Shown here one piece after another: positions 1 to 9,634 of a stretch of DNA of 64,000 nt. Position 1 is the stretch's first letter; every line of letters begins with the position of its first letter. The DNA is from Maritalea sp047634455 (GTDB taxonomy: Bacteria; Pseudomonadota; Alphaproteobacteria; Rhizobiales; Devosiaceae). The notes beneath the pieces are model-generated. The model had not been told where the DNA came from. It was given only the letters and a program-made list of their open reading frames with translations, and searched no databases. Where the stretch lies: assembly GCF_047634455.1 (NCBI RefSeq), contig NZ_JBLIAI010000003.1:76708-140707 (forward strand), given 5' to 3'. The translations under genes were made by a program, and so were the position numbers.

Positions 1-516
1 AACGAAGGCCTTGAGTAGCCGCGCGTCAGCGGCGCTCATTTGTTCGGTTTCGCCATTTGGGCTGGTCAATTCTAGCCTCGAAAAATCGGCCTTCCAGTCA
101 GCAAAAGTCACTTTTTCCAATTGATCAGGCAATGTGGATGCCGCCATTTTCTCAACACGGCGCAACAGGCTGCGCGCCCGTGCGGCCAGTTCAATTGTGT
201 TGATCGGTTTCACCAAATAATCGTCAGCACCAAAATCCAAACCCAGGACCCGATCACCCAACGCGCCCCTGCCGCTCACCACAATCGTGGGAATATCCAT
301 TTTACCAAGGGTATCGCGCAATAACGTCAAGGCGTCACCATCTGGCAAGGACAGATCAATAATGCAAAGATTGGGCTCATTTGCCATGAGTGCAGCATCA
401 AATTCAGCGATTGTGCCAAATGAATGAATGACAAAACCATGTGCCTTCAGTTCTCGCGCATAGAGCGCGCGAACGTCCGCGTCATCCTCCAAAATATAGA
501 TGGTTTTTCCACTCAT
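1..516 (-). CDS. OmpR/PhoB-type response regulator (partial, C-terminus outside window)
   Basis: I translated this from the minus strand: an open frame of 172 codons from the ATG at 516 runs off the left edge without a stop. Residues 1-120 form a receiver domain, with the acidic pocket at EDD (10-12), the phospho-acceptor Asp54 in CIIDLSLPDG, a Ser in VVSGRG and the conserved Lys in DDYLVKP. After a linker, residues from about 145 (LELTSPNG, then MSAADARLLKAFV) match the start of an OmpR-type winged-helix DNA-binding domain. It begins 13 nt after the stop of the hybrid kinase gene, so the two are almost certainly one operon and cognate partners. Its likely target, by position, is the divergent ABC-transporter/acyl-CoA ligase operon starting at 2697. 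Confidence 0.85.
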   Translation of the reverse strand, partial: MSGKTIYILEDDADVRALYARELKAHGFVIHSFGTIAEFDAALMANEPNLCIIDLSLPDGDALTLLRDTLGKMDIPTIVVSGRGALGDRVLGLDFGADDYLVKPINTIELAARARSLLRRVEKMAASTLPDQLEKVTFADWKADFSRLELTSPNGETEQMSAADARLLKAFV

Positions 517-529
517 CGGACTACGCTAT

Positions 530-2521
530 TCACTCCGTCGCGTCCAAGCTGCCGTAATCGCTTCGTGCAATTTCTGCATGTTGGATCGCTTCGATGAGCT
601 TATGTTGCTCAAAGGGTTTGCGCAACAACGGGTGCTTTATGCTTTGGTCTTGGTCGATGTGCGCTTGTCCAGTCATCAAAACAACCGATGTTAGGGGGAG
701 CGTTGTCGCAACATATTGAGCAAGCTGAACGCCATTTGTGGCCCCCGGCATTGAAATATCAGAAAGCACCAAATCGATGCCATCAACCGACTGAATTAGT
801 TGTTTGGCTTCGTCACCATTTTCGGCTTCGATCACTGAAAACCCAAGATCCACCAAATCCCGTCTCAAGACTGCTCGAACCTCGTCTTGGTCTTCAACAA
901 GTAACGCCATTTGCCCATCAAATTGCGACGAAAACTCTTGAACGATGGCGTGGCTTTCCTCAGGCATTTCAGCGGTTTGCGGGATAAGAATTGTAAATAC
1001 AGTACCTTTTCCGATCTCGCTTTGCACTCCAATATAACCGTTGGATACCTCAACAAAGCTTTGTGCCATTGAAAGGCCGAGCCCGGTGCCACCCGCCTCA
1101 TCACGGGTAGAAAAGAACGGGTCAAAAATCTGCTTTTGCACGGCCAGGGACATGCCCGCGCCATTATCCTCGCAACTGATTTCTATATAGTCTCCTGCGG
1201 ACAGCCCAAACCGTTCAGCTTGCAGGTCGTCAAGCGCTACGGCGCGCAACATAAGGCCAATGCGCTCCTGATCGGGTTTGCGCGCATCATCAATTGCTGA
1301 CTTCGCATTCAGAGCCAAGTTCAATAGCGCATTTTCCATCTGCCCAGGGTCGACACGCGCGAAAAGTGGACCACCCACCACCACCATATCCAGTTCAATA
1401 TTGGAGGGTAATGAGGGTTTGATCAGCTCACGTAGCCCATCAAATACATCGCGCACATCCACCACACGGGCATCCAATGGCTGTCGTCGCGCAACCGTCA
1501 AGAGTTGGCGCGTTAATTCGGCACCACGTTTCGCAGCCCTCAGCGACGGGTTGATCATTTCCCTGACCAAATCTGCGTCTGTAACCCGTTCCGCAAGGGG
1601 GCGTAAATTTCCCAAAATGATCGTCAAAAGGTTGTTGAAATCGTGCGAAATCCCGCTGGATAATCGGCCGATTGCCTCCATTTTTTGCGCCTGGCTTAGG
1701 GCCTGTTCGGCGGCGCGCTGTTTGGTGACGTTGATCGACAAGACATAAAAGCCGCGTACCGTTTTATCGATCCTAAGGTCCGGCCGCAAAAAGGTGCGAA
1801 TATCCAACTCACGGCCATCAATATGGGTAAAATCCAAATCAAACTCTGTCGCCTCGCCCAACTTGGCACGTGCAAAATAGGGGGCTGATACGTCGTGGAT
1901 TTCTCGTGCTAATATGTCGTGGGTGCTGCGGTCTAAAACGTCATCAACATTTAAACCATAGCTTTGCGCAAAACGTCGATTGACGAATTGAAACACTTCG
2001 TCTTGATCAAGATATGCAATGCCCGCAGGCACCTCATTCGCAATTAGTCGCAGCCGTTCTTCTGAGCGGCGCAGGTCGCGCGTTTGCTCATCAATACGGC
2101 GTTGCAACTCAATTTCATAATGGCGTTGTTGGGTAATGTCGGTGTAAATTGTTGCGAACCCGCCTTTGGCCAATGGCGCACCGCTGACGCGGATCACCCG
2201 CCCATTTGGCCGTACCCTTTCAACCGTGTGGGCACGGAACTCGCGCGCCACCCGAATGCGCTCCTGCACCTGCTCTTCAACATCGCCGGGACCATATTCG
2301 CCATGTTCGGAATTATAGCGAATAACGTCTTCAAAAGTTGTGCCGCGTGTAAGCAATTGCTGCGGCACATCCAGCAATTCGCCCAGTCTTTTGTTGGCAA
2401 AAACCAGCTGCAGGTTCTTATCAAATACCGTGATGCCCTGGTCAATATTGTCCAGACCGGCTTCTATTTGAATAAGTAATTCAATAGCTTGTGCGTTTGA
2501 TGGCGTGGGTTGATCCACCAC
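530..2521 (-). CDS. Soluble PAS-containing hybrid sensor histidine kinase
   Basis: This 663-aa protein has no evident transmembrane segment, so it probably senses a cytoplasmic signal. Two PAS-like regions are visible (about 15-130 and 155-270). A dimerisation/phospho-acceptor helix follows, with the H-box SGISHDFNNLL (His293). The HATPase domain has an N-box (NALLNLALNAKSA, about 397-409), a G1 box (EDNGAGM, about 451-457) and a G2 box (GGTGLGLS). A C-terminal receiver domain (about 538-650) has the acceptor Asp588 in VLSDISMPG. A hybrid kinase with a terminal receiver normally needs a further relay or acts on a separate regulator, and the response regulator gene directly downstream is the obvious partner. 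It is transcribed divergently from the Liv-type transporter operon across a 175-bp gap, which suggests it reports availability of that transporter's substrate. Confidence 0.88.
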   Translation of the reverse strand: MVDQPTPSNAQAIELLIQIEAGLDNIDQGITVFDKNLQLVFANKRLGELLDVPQQLLTRGTTFEDVIRYNSEHGEYGPGDVEEQVQERIRVAREFRAHTVERVRPNGRVIRVSGAPLAKGGFATIYTDITQQRHYEIELQRRIDEQTRDLRRSEERLRLIANEVPAGIAYLDQDEVFQFVNRRFAQSYGLNVDDVLDRSTHDILAREIHDVSAPYFARAKLGEATEFDLDFTHIDGRELDIRTFLRPDLRIDKTVRGFYVLSINVTKQRAAEQALSQAQKMEAIGRLSSGISHDFNNLLTIILGNLRPLAERVTDADLVREMINPSLRAAKRGAELTRQLLTVARRQPLDARVVDVRDVFDGLRELIKPSLPSNIELDMVVVGGPLFARVDPGQMENALLNLALNAKSAIDDARKPDQERIGLMLRAVALDDLQAERFGLSAGDYIEISCEDNGAGMSLAVQKQIFDPFFSTRDEAGGTGLGLSMAQSFVEVSNGYIGVQSEIGKGTVFTILIPQTAEMPEESHAIVQEFSSQFDGQMALLVEDQDEVRAVLRRDLVDLGFSVIEAENGDEAKQLIQSVDGIDLVLSDISMPGATNGVQLAQYVATTLPLTSVVLMTGQAHIDQDQSIKHPLLRKPFEQHKLIEAIQHAEIARSDYGSLDATE

Positions 2522-2696
2522 ATTTTCCTCCCTTGAACACGCTTGTCACAATTGCGCACATTTCAGGCAAACTCTTGCAAGAAGAAAAGTCTAAAACAAA
2601 CACAAGGACGTTGCGCATCACCGTGCCATAGACGAAACTCAATTTCATATATCGGTCAAGAGCTAATAATTTTGATGCGCCCGGGGAGGAAGAAAA

Positions 2697-3503
2697 TTGA
2701 TTGCACCAACTAAGATGTTGGACGTTGAAAATGTGTCGCTGCGCTTTGGCGGCGTTAAGGCGCTGACCGACATTTCGTTCCACGTGAATGAGAACGAGAT
2801 TTTCTCTTTGATTGGACCAAATGGCGCGGGCAAAACCTCAATGCTGAACTGCATTTCAGGTCGTTACCGTCCCCAAGAAGGTCGCATCACCTATGATGGG
2901 CAGGACCTATTGAAGCGCTCGATCAATGATCGCGCAGCAATTGGCATTGGCCGTACGTTTCAGAACTTGGCACTGTTTAGTCATATGTCAGTGATCGACA
3001 ATATTTTGGTTGGCCGGCACCACCTGTTGAAGAACAATTTTGTCACCGGCATGTTCTATTGGGTTGGCGGCGCGCAAAAAGAAGAAGCACGCGCCCGTGC
3101 GGAAATTGAAGACATTATCGACTTCCTCGAAATTCAACATGTGCGCAATGAGTCAGCTGGCTCACTGTCCTATGGGTTGCGCAAACGAGTGGAATTGGCC
3201 CGCGCCATTGCCATCAAACCAAAAATGATCCTGCTTGATGAACCGATGGCTGGCATGAACCTTGAAGAAAAAGAGGACATGGCGCGCTACATCATCGAAC
3301 TCAACGAGCAATATGGCATCACCGTTGTGATGATTGAGCACGATATGGGCGTAGTCGTCGATATTTCGCATCGGGTTGCGGTACTCGACTTCGGTCAAAA
3401 AATCGCTGAAGGCCTACCTGACGACGTGATTGAGGACGAACAGGTGAAAGTTGCCTATCTCGGCGTTGATGATTTCAACCTCGACGAAGAGGAGGCCGTG
3501 TAA
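2697..3503 (+). CDS. Branched-chain/carboxylate-type ABC transporter ATP-binding protein (LivG-like)
   Basis: Cytoplasmic ATPase of a HAAT-family importer. Visible motifs are Walker A GPNGAGKT (about 40-47), a signature-like segment SLSYGLRKRVELARA, Walker B MILLDEP followed by MAGMNLEEKE (the LivG-type D-loop region), and the switch His in VVMIEHDMGVV. The TTG at 2697 is taken as start because a GGGAGGA ribosome site ends 6 nt before it; an in-frame ATG lies six codons further in. It is the first gene of an operon with two permeases, a binding protein and a second ATPase. A CoA-ligase gene sits between the ATPase and permease genes, and this gene's stop codon overlaps the ligase start. The substrate cannot be read from the ATPase. 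The ligases point to a carboxylic acid rather than an amino acid, which is inference. Confidence 0.88.
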   Translation: MIAPTKMLDVENVSLRFGGVKALTDISFHVNENEIFSLIGPNGAGKTSMLNCISGRYRPQEGRITYDGQDLLKRSINDRAAIGIGRTFQNLALFSHMSVIDNILVGRHHLLKNNFVTGMFYWVGGAQKEEARARAEIEDIIDFLEIQHVRNESAGSLSYGLRKRVELARAIAIKPKMILLDEPMAGMNLEEKEDMARYIIELNEQYGITVVMIEHDMGVVVDISHRVAVLDFGQKIAEGLPDDVIEDEQVKVAYLGVDDFNLDEEEAV

Positions 3504-5485
3504 TGTCTGTCCATCGCGAGATTTCAGGATCAATTGTCAATTGGGACGCCGGTACCCATCATGCAGCAGCCGTGCGCGACAACGACACTTTGCCCAAAAT
3601 GTTATTGGCGAACGCCAAAGCCCATCCGAATGACATCGCGCAGCGCGAAAAAGACTTTGGTATTTGGAACCAAATCACTTGGGAGCAGTTCAACACTCAC
3701 GTTAAGAACATGGCCTTAGCTTTTGATCAGCTCGGCGTCGTCAAAGGCGACGTGGTCGCGATCATTGGTGACAATCGGCCTGAGTGGGTGTGGGGCGAAA
3801 TCGCAGCACATGCTGTTCAAGCCATGAGTTTGGGCATTTATCGCGACGCCCTGGAAGAAGAGATCGCTTATCTCATCAATTACGCGAAACCCAAAATTGT
3901 CATTGCCGAAGACGAAGAGCAGGTCGATAAATTCTTTGAGCTTGGTGATCGTATCCCTTCAGTTGAAAAAATCGTCTACCACGACAAACGTGGCATGAAA
4001 AAATATGACGATCCGCGCTTGATTTACTTGGCTGATTTGGAAAAGATCGGCGCAGAAATTGACGCCAAGAATCCCAATCGATATCAAGACTTGGTGGCGG
4101 CCACCAACACCGACGATGTTGCCGTGTTGTGTACCACCTCTGGCACCACATCAAACCCAAAATTGGCCATGTGGAAGCATTCCGCATTTTTGGGGCATGC
4201 CGTAAACTATTTGCGTGCTGACCCCATGGGCGCTGGCGATGAATATCTGGCAGTATTGCCGCTGTCTTGGGTGATGGAGCAAATGTACTCTGTCGCGTGG
4301 AACTTGGTTGCGCGCATGATCGTTAATTTCCCCGAAGAGCAAGAAACAGCCATGTCGGACTTGCGCGAAATTGGCCCGCACTTTGTGTTGCTGTCACCGC
4401 GCGTTTGGGAAATGGTTGCCGCAGACATTCGCTCACGCATGATGGAAAGCTCCGCTTGGAAACAAACCATTTTTGATTGGGGTGTCAAAACGGGATTGGA
4501 CGCGCTGGAGCGTGGTGAGCGCTCACAAGCCGCCGAATTGATCCTGTTCCGGGCATTACGTGACCGGCTTGGTTTTTCTCGTCTTAAATCTGCCGCAACC
4601 GGCGGCGCAGCGATGGGGCCGGATACGTTTAAGTTTTTCCAAGCCATGGGTGTGCCCCTTAAACAGCTTTACGGTCAAACTGAGGGTCTAGGTGCCTACA
4701 CCATCCACAAATGGGACGATATCGACCATGATACGGTGGGTTTCCCAATGAATGATTGCACGATCAAAATCCGCAATGCCGACGAAGAAGGCATGGGCGA
4801 GATTATCGTTAAGCACCCCAACTTAATGACGGGTTACTATCAGGATACCAAAGAAACTGATGACGCATTTGATGGCGACGGCCATTTTCTCACTGGAGAT
4901 GCGGGCTATTTCAACGACAAGGATCATTTGGTGGTTGTGGATCGGATCAAAGATCTGTCCGAAACCAACAGGGGCATCAAATTCTCACCCCAATTCATCG
5001 AGAACAAACTGAAATTCTCAACCTTTGTGGCTGAAGCGGTGATTTTGGGCAAAGACCAGCCCTTTATTTCGGCCATGATCTGTATTCGTTATCCCATTGT
5101 TTCAAAATGGGCGGAGCAGCGTCGGATCGCCTTTACGACCTACACGGATTTGGCCTCACGTCCTGAAATTTACGAACTGTTGCGCAAAGAAGTCGAGGCG
5201 GTGAACCTCCATTTGCCTGAAGCGCAGCGGATCAAAAAGTTCGTGCTGCTTTATAAAGAACTCGATGCGGATGACGGCGAGCTAACGCGGACCAAAAAAG
5301 TGCGCCGCAGCGTGATCGCGGACAAATATGCGGACATTATTGGCAAGCTTTATTCTGACGACACCCATGTGGATATCGACACCGTGATTTCGTTCCAAGA
5401 TGGCACCAAACAACGCATCAAAACATCACTCAAAGTGCAGCGCCTAGACGATATGAGTGCGCTAGAAGGAAGGATGGCATCATGA
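3503..5485 (+). CDS. Long-chain-type acyl-CoA synthetase (AMP-forming)
   Basis: A 660-aa adenylate-forming enzyme of the long FACS type that activates a carboxylic acid to its CoA thioester. The ATP-binding P-loop TSGTTSNPK is at about 212-220. Other motifs are LPLSWVMEQMY (A4 region), YGQTEGLG (A5), the LTGDAGYF core with VVVDRIKDL (A7/A8), and a C-terminal lid ending near residue 640. It overlaps the ATPase gene by 1 nt (TAATG) and the permease gene by 4 nt (ATGA), so it is translationally coupled to the transporter. Its position inside the transporter operon suggests that the imported acid is activated at once, as in vectorial acylation. The substrate (fatty, branched or aromatic acid) is not evident. 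Confidence 0.85.
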   Translation: MSVHREISGSIVNWDAGTHHAAAVRDNDTLPKMLLANAKAHPNDIAQREKDFGIWNQITWEQFNTHVKNMALAFDQLGVVKGDVVAIIGDNRPEWVWGEIAAHAVQAMSLGIYRDALEEEIAYLINYAKPKIVIAEDEEQVDKFFELGDRIPSVEKIVYHDKRGMKKYDDPRLIYLADLEKIGAEIDAKNPNRYQDLVAATNTDDVAVLCTTSGTTSNPKLAMWKHSAFLGHAVNYLRADPMGAGDEYLAVLPLSWVMEQMYSVAWNLVARMIVNFPEEQETAMSDLREIGPHFVLLSPRVWEMVAADIRSRMMESSAWKQTIFDWGVKTGLDALERGERSQAAELILFRALRDRLGFSRLKSAATGGAAMGPDTFKFFQAMGVPLKQLYGQTEGLGAYTIHKWDDIDHDTVGFPMNDCTIKIRNADEEGMGEIIVKHPNLMTGYYQDTKETDDAFDGDGHFLTGDAGYFNDKDHLVVVDRIKDLSETNRGIKFSPQFIENKLKFSTFVAEAVILGKDQPFISAMICIRYPIVSKWAEQRRIAFTTYTDLASRPEIYELLRKEVEAVNLHLPEAQRIKKFVLLYKELDADDGELTRTKKVRRSVIADKYADIIGKLYSDDTHVDIDTVISFQDGTKQRIKTSLKVQRLDDMSALEGRMAS

Positions 5486-6378
5486 AGTGGGAACTTTTCT
5501 TCCAACTGCTCGTCAACGGACTGATTGTGGGCATGCTATATGGCGTCGTCGCCATGTGTTTTGTGCTGATTTACAAATCCACGCAGGTCGTCAACTTCGC
5601 CCAAGGTGAGTTTTTGGTGCTGGGTGCATGGGTTTGCTTGGCGTTGGTTACACAAATGCAATTGCCGTTTTTCCTCGCTTTCATCTTCACGCTGGTCTTC
5701 ATGGCGATATTTGGGATTGTGGTGCAAACCATCATCCTTAGGCCCTTGATCGGTGAACCCATTATCTCGGTGATTATGGTCACCATTGGCCTGTCGATCT
5801 TTATGCAATCCTTGATGAACTGGGTGTTTGGTAATGATGCGAAACGCTTCCCCGATGTATTCGGCAGTTCCGATGTGGTCTCCATCATGGGCCTGAACGT
5901 TGAGGTTGCCTACTTACTCTCGCTGGTGCTGTCAGTGGTCATTATGGTGGTGTTTTTCTGGTTCTTCCGCTTTACCCGGCACGGTTTGGCCATGCGCGCG
6001 ACCGCGTTCGATCAGCAAATTGCGCAAAGCCTAGGCATATCGGTCAAGCAGACTTTTGCGATGGCATGGGCCATTTCGGCCATGGTTTCTGGGGTTGCGG
6101 GTATCGTGCTTGGCATCGTCAATTCGGTCTCCAACTCCCTTGCGTTTGTTGGCATCAAAGTGTTTCCCGCGGTGATTTTGGGTGGGCTTGATTCCATCAT
6201 TGGCGCTGTTGTTGGCGGCATCATCATTGGGGTGCTTGAAAATCTTGCAGAATATGCCGATGGGCAATGGCTCAAAATCGGCAACCTTTACACCATCGCT
6301 CCGTTCTACGTGCTCATCATTATTTTGATGATCAAACCTTACGGCCTGTTTGGCACCAAAGACATTGAGAGGATATAG
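5482..6378 (+). CDS. ABC transporter permease, LivH-like
   Basis: A 298-aa very hydrophobic inner-membrane protein of the branched-chain amino-acid permease family (BPD_transp_2). Family-typical segments are VNFAQGEFLVLGAW near residue 37, RATAFDQQIAQSLGI in the cytoplasmic loop that contacts the ATPase, and GGLDSIIGAVVGGIIIGVLE near the C-terminus. Length and order (H before M) are as in the liv family. It starts with ATG overlapping the stop of the upstream ligase gene and ends 2 nt before the next permease gene. Confidence 0.9.
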   Translation: MKWELFFQLLVNGLIVGMLYGVVAMCFVLIYKSTQVVNFAQGEFLVLGAWVCLALVTQMQLPFFLAFIFTLVFMAIFGIVVQTIILRPLIGEPIISVIMVTIGLSIFMQSLMNWVFGNDAKRFPDVFGSSDVVSIMGLNVEVAYLLSLVLSVVIMVVFFWFFRFTRHGLAMRATAFDQQIAQSLGISVKQTFAMAWAISAMVSGVAGIVLGIVNSVSNSLAFVGIKVFPAVILGGLDSIIGAVVGGIIIGVLENLAEYADGQWLKIGNLYTIAPFYVLIIILMIKPYGLFGTKDIERI

Positions 6379-6380
6379 AG

Positions 6381-7445
6381 GTGGGACACGTACCTAATCC
6401 AAGACCTGCTGGCGATTTTAGAACGTCATATACTGATGACAATCGGATGTTTAAAACCCATTTCGAGAAATACGCAGCCCTTGCAGTTTTGCTTATCGTC
6501 ATGGTTGCAGCCCCATTTTTGGGTAACTATTGGGTTAGCCAGCTGATTGTGATTGGCATTTATGCGATCGCCGCCATTGGGTTGAATATTCTGGTTGGCA
6601 CCACCGGGCAAATCTCTTTGGGTCACGGCGCCTTTTTCGGCTTTGGCGCGTTTGCCAGTGCTTGGTTAGCCTCTAGCTTTAACGTACCTACATTGATTTC
6701 GATGCCAGCTGCTGCATTGATGACGACGGCGGTGGGCATGATCTTTGGCGTTCCCGCAGCACGGATCAAGGGCCTTTATTTGGCAATTGCCACTCTGGCC
6801 TCTCAATTCATTTTGGAAGATTTCTTCGCGCGAGCAGATTGGTTCTCAGGTGGTGTTTATGGCGCGCTTGCCGACCGTCCGGATATCTTCGGCTATGTGC
6901 TCGACACCGACCTTAGCTATTTTTACCTGGTCCTGTTCTGGCTTGTTGTCAGTGTGATTGGCGTGACAAACCTGTTGCGCTCTCGAGATGGCCGCGCTTT
7001 GGTTGCAGTTCGGGACCATTATTTGTCCGCAGAAGTGATGGGCGTGAACCTCACCAAATACCGCATCTTGTCATTTGGTATTTCGTCGTTCTTTGCAGGA
7101 TTAGCTGGCGCACTCTTTGGCCACTATCTTGAATATGTGTCGGTAGAAGGCTTCACCATTATCTTGTCGATCCAATTCCTCGCCATGATTATCATTGGCG
7201 GTCTGGGTTCGGTTTATGGCTCGATCTTGGGTGCTGCGTTTATTCTGCTGCTGCCTCAATTGATGGAAAGTGCCACCTCCGTTTTAGCTTTGGTCTTCCC
7301 AGAAATGGGCAGCGGCAAGGCATATGTCAAACAGATGTCAATCGGCGCGGCGATCATCCTATTCCTCATCTTTGAACCTGAAGGGCTTGTGCACAGGTGG
7401 CAGCAAATTCGCGCCAGCTGGAAACTCTTCCCGTTCTCAAGATAA
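6381..7445 (+). CDS. ABC transporter permease, LivM-like
   Basis: A 354-aa multi-spanning inner-membrane protein that should pair with the preceding LivH-like subunit. It has the family signature GQISLGHGAFFGFGAFASA (about 74-92), the loop motif VRDHYLSAEVMGVNLTKYR and the segment GGLGSVYGSILGAAF. The GTG at 6381 follows a GAGAGG-like ribosome site. The N-terminal 30 residues before the first membrane helix are hydrophilic and could be shortened if translation begins at the ATG of MFKTHFEKYA. An 84-nt gap separates it from the binding-protein gene. Confidence 0.88.
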   Translation: MGHVPNPRPAGDFRTSYTDDNRMFKTHFEKYAALAVLLIVMVAAPFLGNYWVSQLIVIGIYAIAAIGLNILVGTTGQISLGHGAFFGFGAFASAWLASSFNVPTLISMPAAALMTTAVGMIFGVPAARIKGLYLAIATLASQFILEDFFARADWFSGGVYGALADRPDIFGYVLDTDLSYFYLVLFWLVVSVIGVTNLLRSRDGRALVAVRDHYLSAEVMGVNLTKYRILSFGISSFFAGLAGALFGHYLEYVSVEGFTIILSIQFLAMIIIGGLGSVYGSILGAAFILLLPQLMESATSVLALVFPEMGSGKAYVKQMSIGAAIILFLIFEPEGLVHRWQQIRASWKLFPFSR

Positions 7446-7529
7446 GCAAATGCAAAAAGCACCCGATCTCGGCGAAAAAGAGGTGCTGCAAAAAACAACA
7501 ATGGCCGAATTCTTTAGAGGAGAAATAAC

Positions 7530-8762
7530 GTGAAACTGAAATTATTATCAATGGCAGCCTTAGCGGCGACGATGTTCGCTGGCACGGCTGCAACGGCGCA
7601 AGAAAGCGTCTTTGTTGGACAACTGGTCGACTATACAGGGCCAACAGCATTCGTGGGCAAGGCCTACGGACCGGGCGTGTCGGACGCAATTAATTATGTA
7701 AACGCAAATGGCGGCATCGACGGCACCAAAATCGAGTTCACACAGGTCGATTATGCATACAAAGTGCCGGAAGCATTGGCGGCCTATAAAGCGTGGTCAT
7801 CACGCGGCATGGTTGCGATGCAAGGGTGGGGCACCGCAGATACTGAGGCATTGATCTCATTTGTTGCCAAAGACAAAATCCCGGTCTTTTCAGCATCATA
7901 TTCTGCGCATTTGACCGATCCACAAGGCCTAAACCCATTAACCAAAAAGCCGGCACCCTATAACTTCTTTTATGGCCCGTCCTATTCGGATACGTGCCGC
8001 GCATTGGCACAATGGGCAGCAACTGACGCAAAGGAAAAGGGCATTGAAAACCCAATTTTCTTGCATGCAGGCGATAACCACCCTTATCCAAATGCCCCAA
8101 AAGAAGCATGTGCCGCATATGCTGCGGAACTTGGTCTAACAGTGGCTGATCCAATTGTTGTGCCCATGGCCCCGGGTGACTTTAAAGCCCAGTGCCTCAC
8201 CATCAAAGAAACGGGCGCTCAATACGTCTATATGGGCAACCTTGGCGGCTCCATTGTATCGCTGCTAAAATCATGTGGCACGGTTGGTGTTGAAGCCAAC
8301 TATATGGGCAATGTGTGGGCTGGCGATTATGTCACCCTGCGGGCCTCGCAAGCTGAAAACCTGATCTTCCCCTCATCAACGCCGTTCTTTGGCCAAGATG
8401 TACCGGGCATGAAATTGGTTGAAGCGATCGCAGCGGCAGGCGAGGGCAATGGCGACGACAAGCCAACACACCATTATATCCGTGGCATTTGTTCAGCTTA
8501 CTACATGATGGACGCCATGAAATGGGCGAAAGCCAATGGTGGCATCACTGGCGAAAACATCAAACAAGGCATGTATGCCAAGAAAGATTGGGTTCCAGCA
8601 GGTCTTGAAGGTGTTTGCTTGCCATCAACTTGGACTGAAACAGATCACCGTGGTCTGATGACCGTTGCCGTGAACCAAGGTTCATATAATGGCGGCGATC
8701 TCATCATCAAGCGGATCTCTGAAACAACTCTACCACGTCGTGATGACTGGTTGGGCTTTTAA
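7530..8762 (+). CDS. Periplasmic substrate-binding protein of the Liv-type transporter
   Basis: A 410-aa type I periplasmic binding protein (Peripla_BP_6-like). A signal peptide is clear: MKLKLL, a hydrophobic stretch, then TAATAQ with likely cleavage before QESVFVG. The mature protein begins with the fold-typical VGQLVDYTGPTAFVGKAYGPG and contains GGIDGTKIEF, the usual second-strand motif of Liv-type proteins. The GTG start at 7530 is supported by AGAGGAGAA a few bases upstream. It lies between the permease genes and the second ATPase. The ligand is unknown. The length exceeds the roughly 370 aa of classical LivJ/LivK and fits the larger subgroup often found with acyl-CoA ligases. Confidence 0.87.
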   Translation: MKLKLLSMAALAATMFAGTAATAQESVFVGQLVDYTGPTAFVGKAYGPGVSDAINYVNANGGIDGTKIEFTQVDYAYKVPEALAAYKAWSSRGMVAMQGWGTADTEALISFVAKDKIPVFSASYSAHLTDPQGLNPLTKKPAPYNFFYGPSYSDTCRALAQWAATDAKEKGIENPIFLHAGDNHPYPNAPKEACAAYAAELGLTVADPIVVPMAPGDFKAQCLTIKETGAQYVYMGNLGGSIVSLLKSCGTVGVEANYMGNVWAGDYVTLRASQAENLIFPSSTPFFGQDVPGMKLVEAIAAAGEGNGDDKPTHHYIRGICSAYYMMDAMKWAKANGGITGENIKQGMYAKKDWVPAGLEGVCLPSTWTETDHRGLMTVAVNQGSYNGGDLIIKRISETTLPRRDDWLGF

Positions 8763-8784
8763 GCGAAGCTGAAGACGGAAAAGG

Positions 8785-9621
8785 ATGAGCAACATGAAAC
8801 CACAAATTGCTGCAACCGGGAATGGCCTGGCAACTGAGAGCATTCTTTCCGTCAACAATATTGAGGTTGTGTTTAACGAGGTTATTCTTGTTTTGCGCGG
8901 CCTCAACCTAAAAGTCGCGCGGGGCAAAATTACTGCCCTGCTCGGCACCAACGGGGCGGGTAAATCAACCACCCTGAAGGCGATCACCAATTTGCTTGCC
9001 AGTGAAGATGGTGAAGTAACCCGCGGCTCAATCACATATGAAGACGAGAACGTCACCGAAGTTGGGCCGGAAGCGCTGGTACGCAAAGGCATCTTTTTGG
9101 TAATGGAAGGGCGCGGCATTTTGCAAGATATGACCGTGATTGAGAATTTGCGCTTGGGTGCATATTCGCGACCCAAAGCTAATCTCAAAGAAGAAATCGA
9201 ACAAGTTTTCAAATATTTCCCCCGCCTAAAAGAGCGCACAGGGCTTGCTGGATATCTATCTGGCGGAGAGCAGCAAATGCTCGCCATTGGTCGCGCATTA
9301 ATGGCGAAGCCAAAACTCATCCTAATGGATGAACCGTCCATGGGACTGTCTCCTTTGTTGGTGAAAGAAGTTTTTCGCATCATTAAACGGCTCAACAAAG
9401 AATTGGGCATCTCTATTCTGTTGGTGGAGCAAAACGCCAATATGGCGCTGCACGTCGCGGACGACGGATACATCATGGAGAACGGCAAAATTGTGCTTGA
9501 TGGCACGGCCGAGGAATTGATGGCCAATGAAGACGTGAAAGAATTTTATTTGGGCGGCGGCGGCGAGCGGCGTTCGTTCAAAGATATCAAAAGTTACAAG
9601 CGCCGGAAGCGCTGGTTGTAG
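8785..9621 (+). CDS. ABC transporter ATP-binding protein, LivF-like
   Basis: Second ATPase of the importer, 278 aa. Walker A GTNGAGKST is at 54-62, the signature LSGGEQQMLAIGRAL near 165 and Walker B LILMDEPSMGLSP near 187; the switch His seen in LivG-type partners is replaced by the LivF-typical LLVEQNAN. The N-terminus carries about 18 extra residues before the ABC core, so the ATG at 8794 (MKPQI) is an alternative start. The C-terminus (GGGGERRSFKDIKSYKRRKRW) is strongly basic and longer than classical LivF. Confidence 0.88.
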   Translation: MSNMKPQIAATGNGLATESILSVNNIEVVFNEVILVLRGLNLKVARGKITALLGTNGAGKSTTLKAITNLLASEDGEVTRGSITYEDENVTEVGPEALVRKGIFLVMEGRGILQDMTVIENLRLGAYSRPKANLKEEIEQVFKYFPRLKERTGLAGYLSGGEQQMLAIGRALMAKPKLILMDEPSMGLSPLLVKEVFRIIKRLNKELGISILLVEQNANMALHVADDGYIMENGKIVLDGTAEELMANEDVKEFYLGGGGERRSFKDIKSYKRRKRWL

Positions 9622-9634
9622 GCGGGTGGAAATT

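Noticed and set aside
8730..9527. 265-codon minus-strand frame
   Set aside because: Antisense shadow of the LivF-like ATPase gene, without a coding-like protein sequence.
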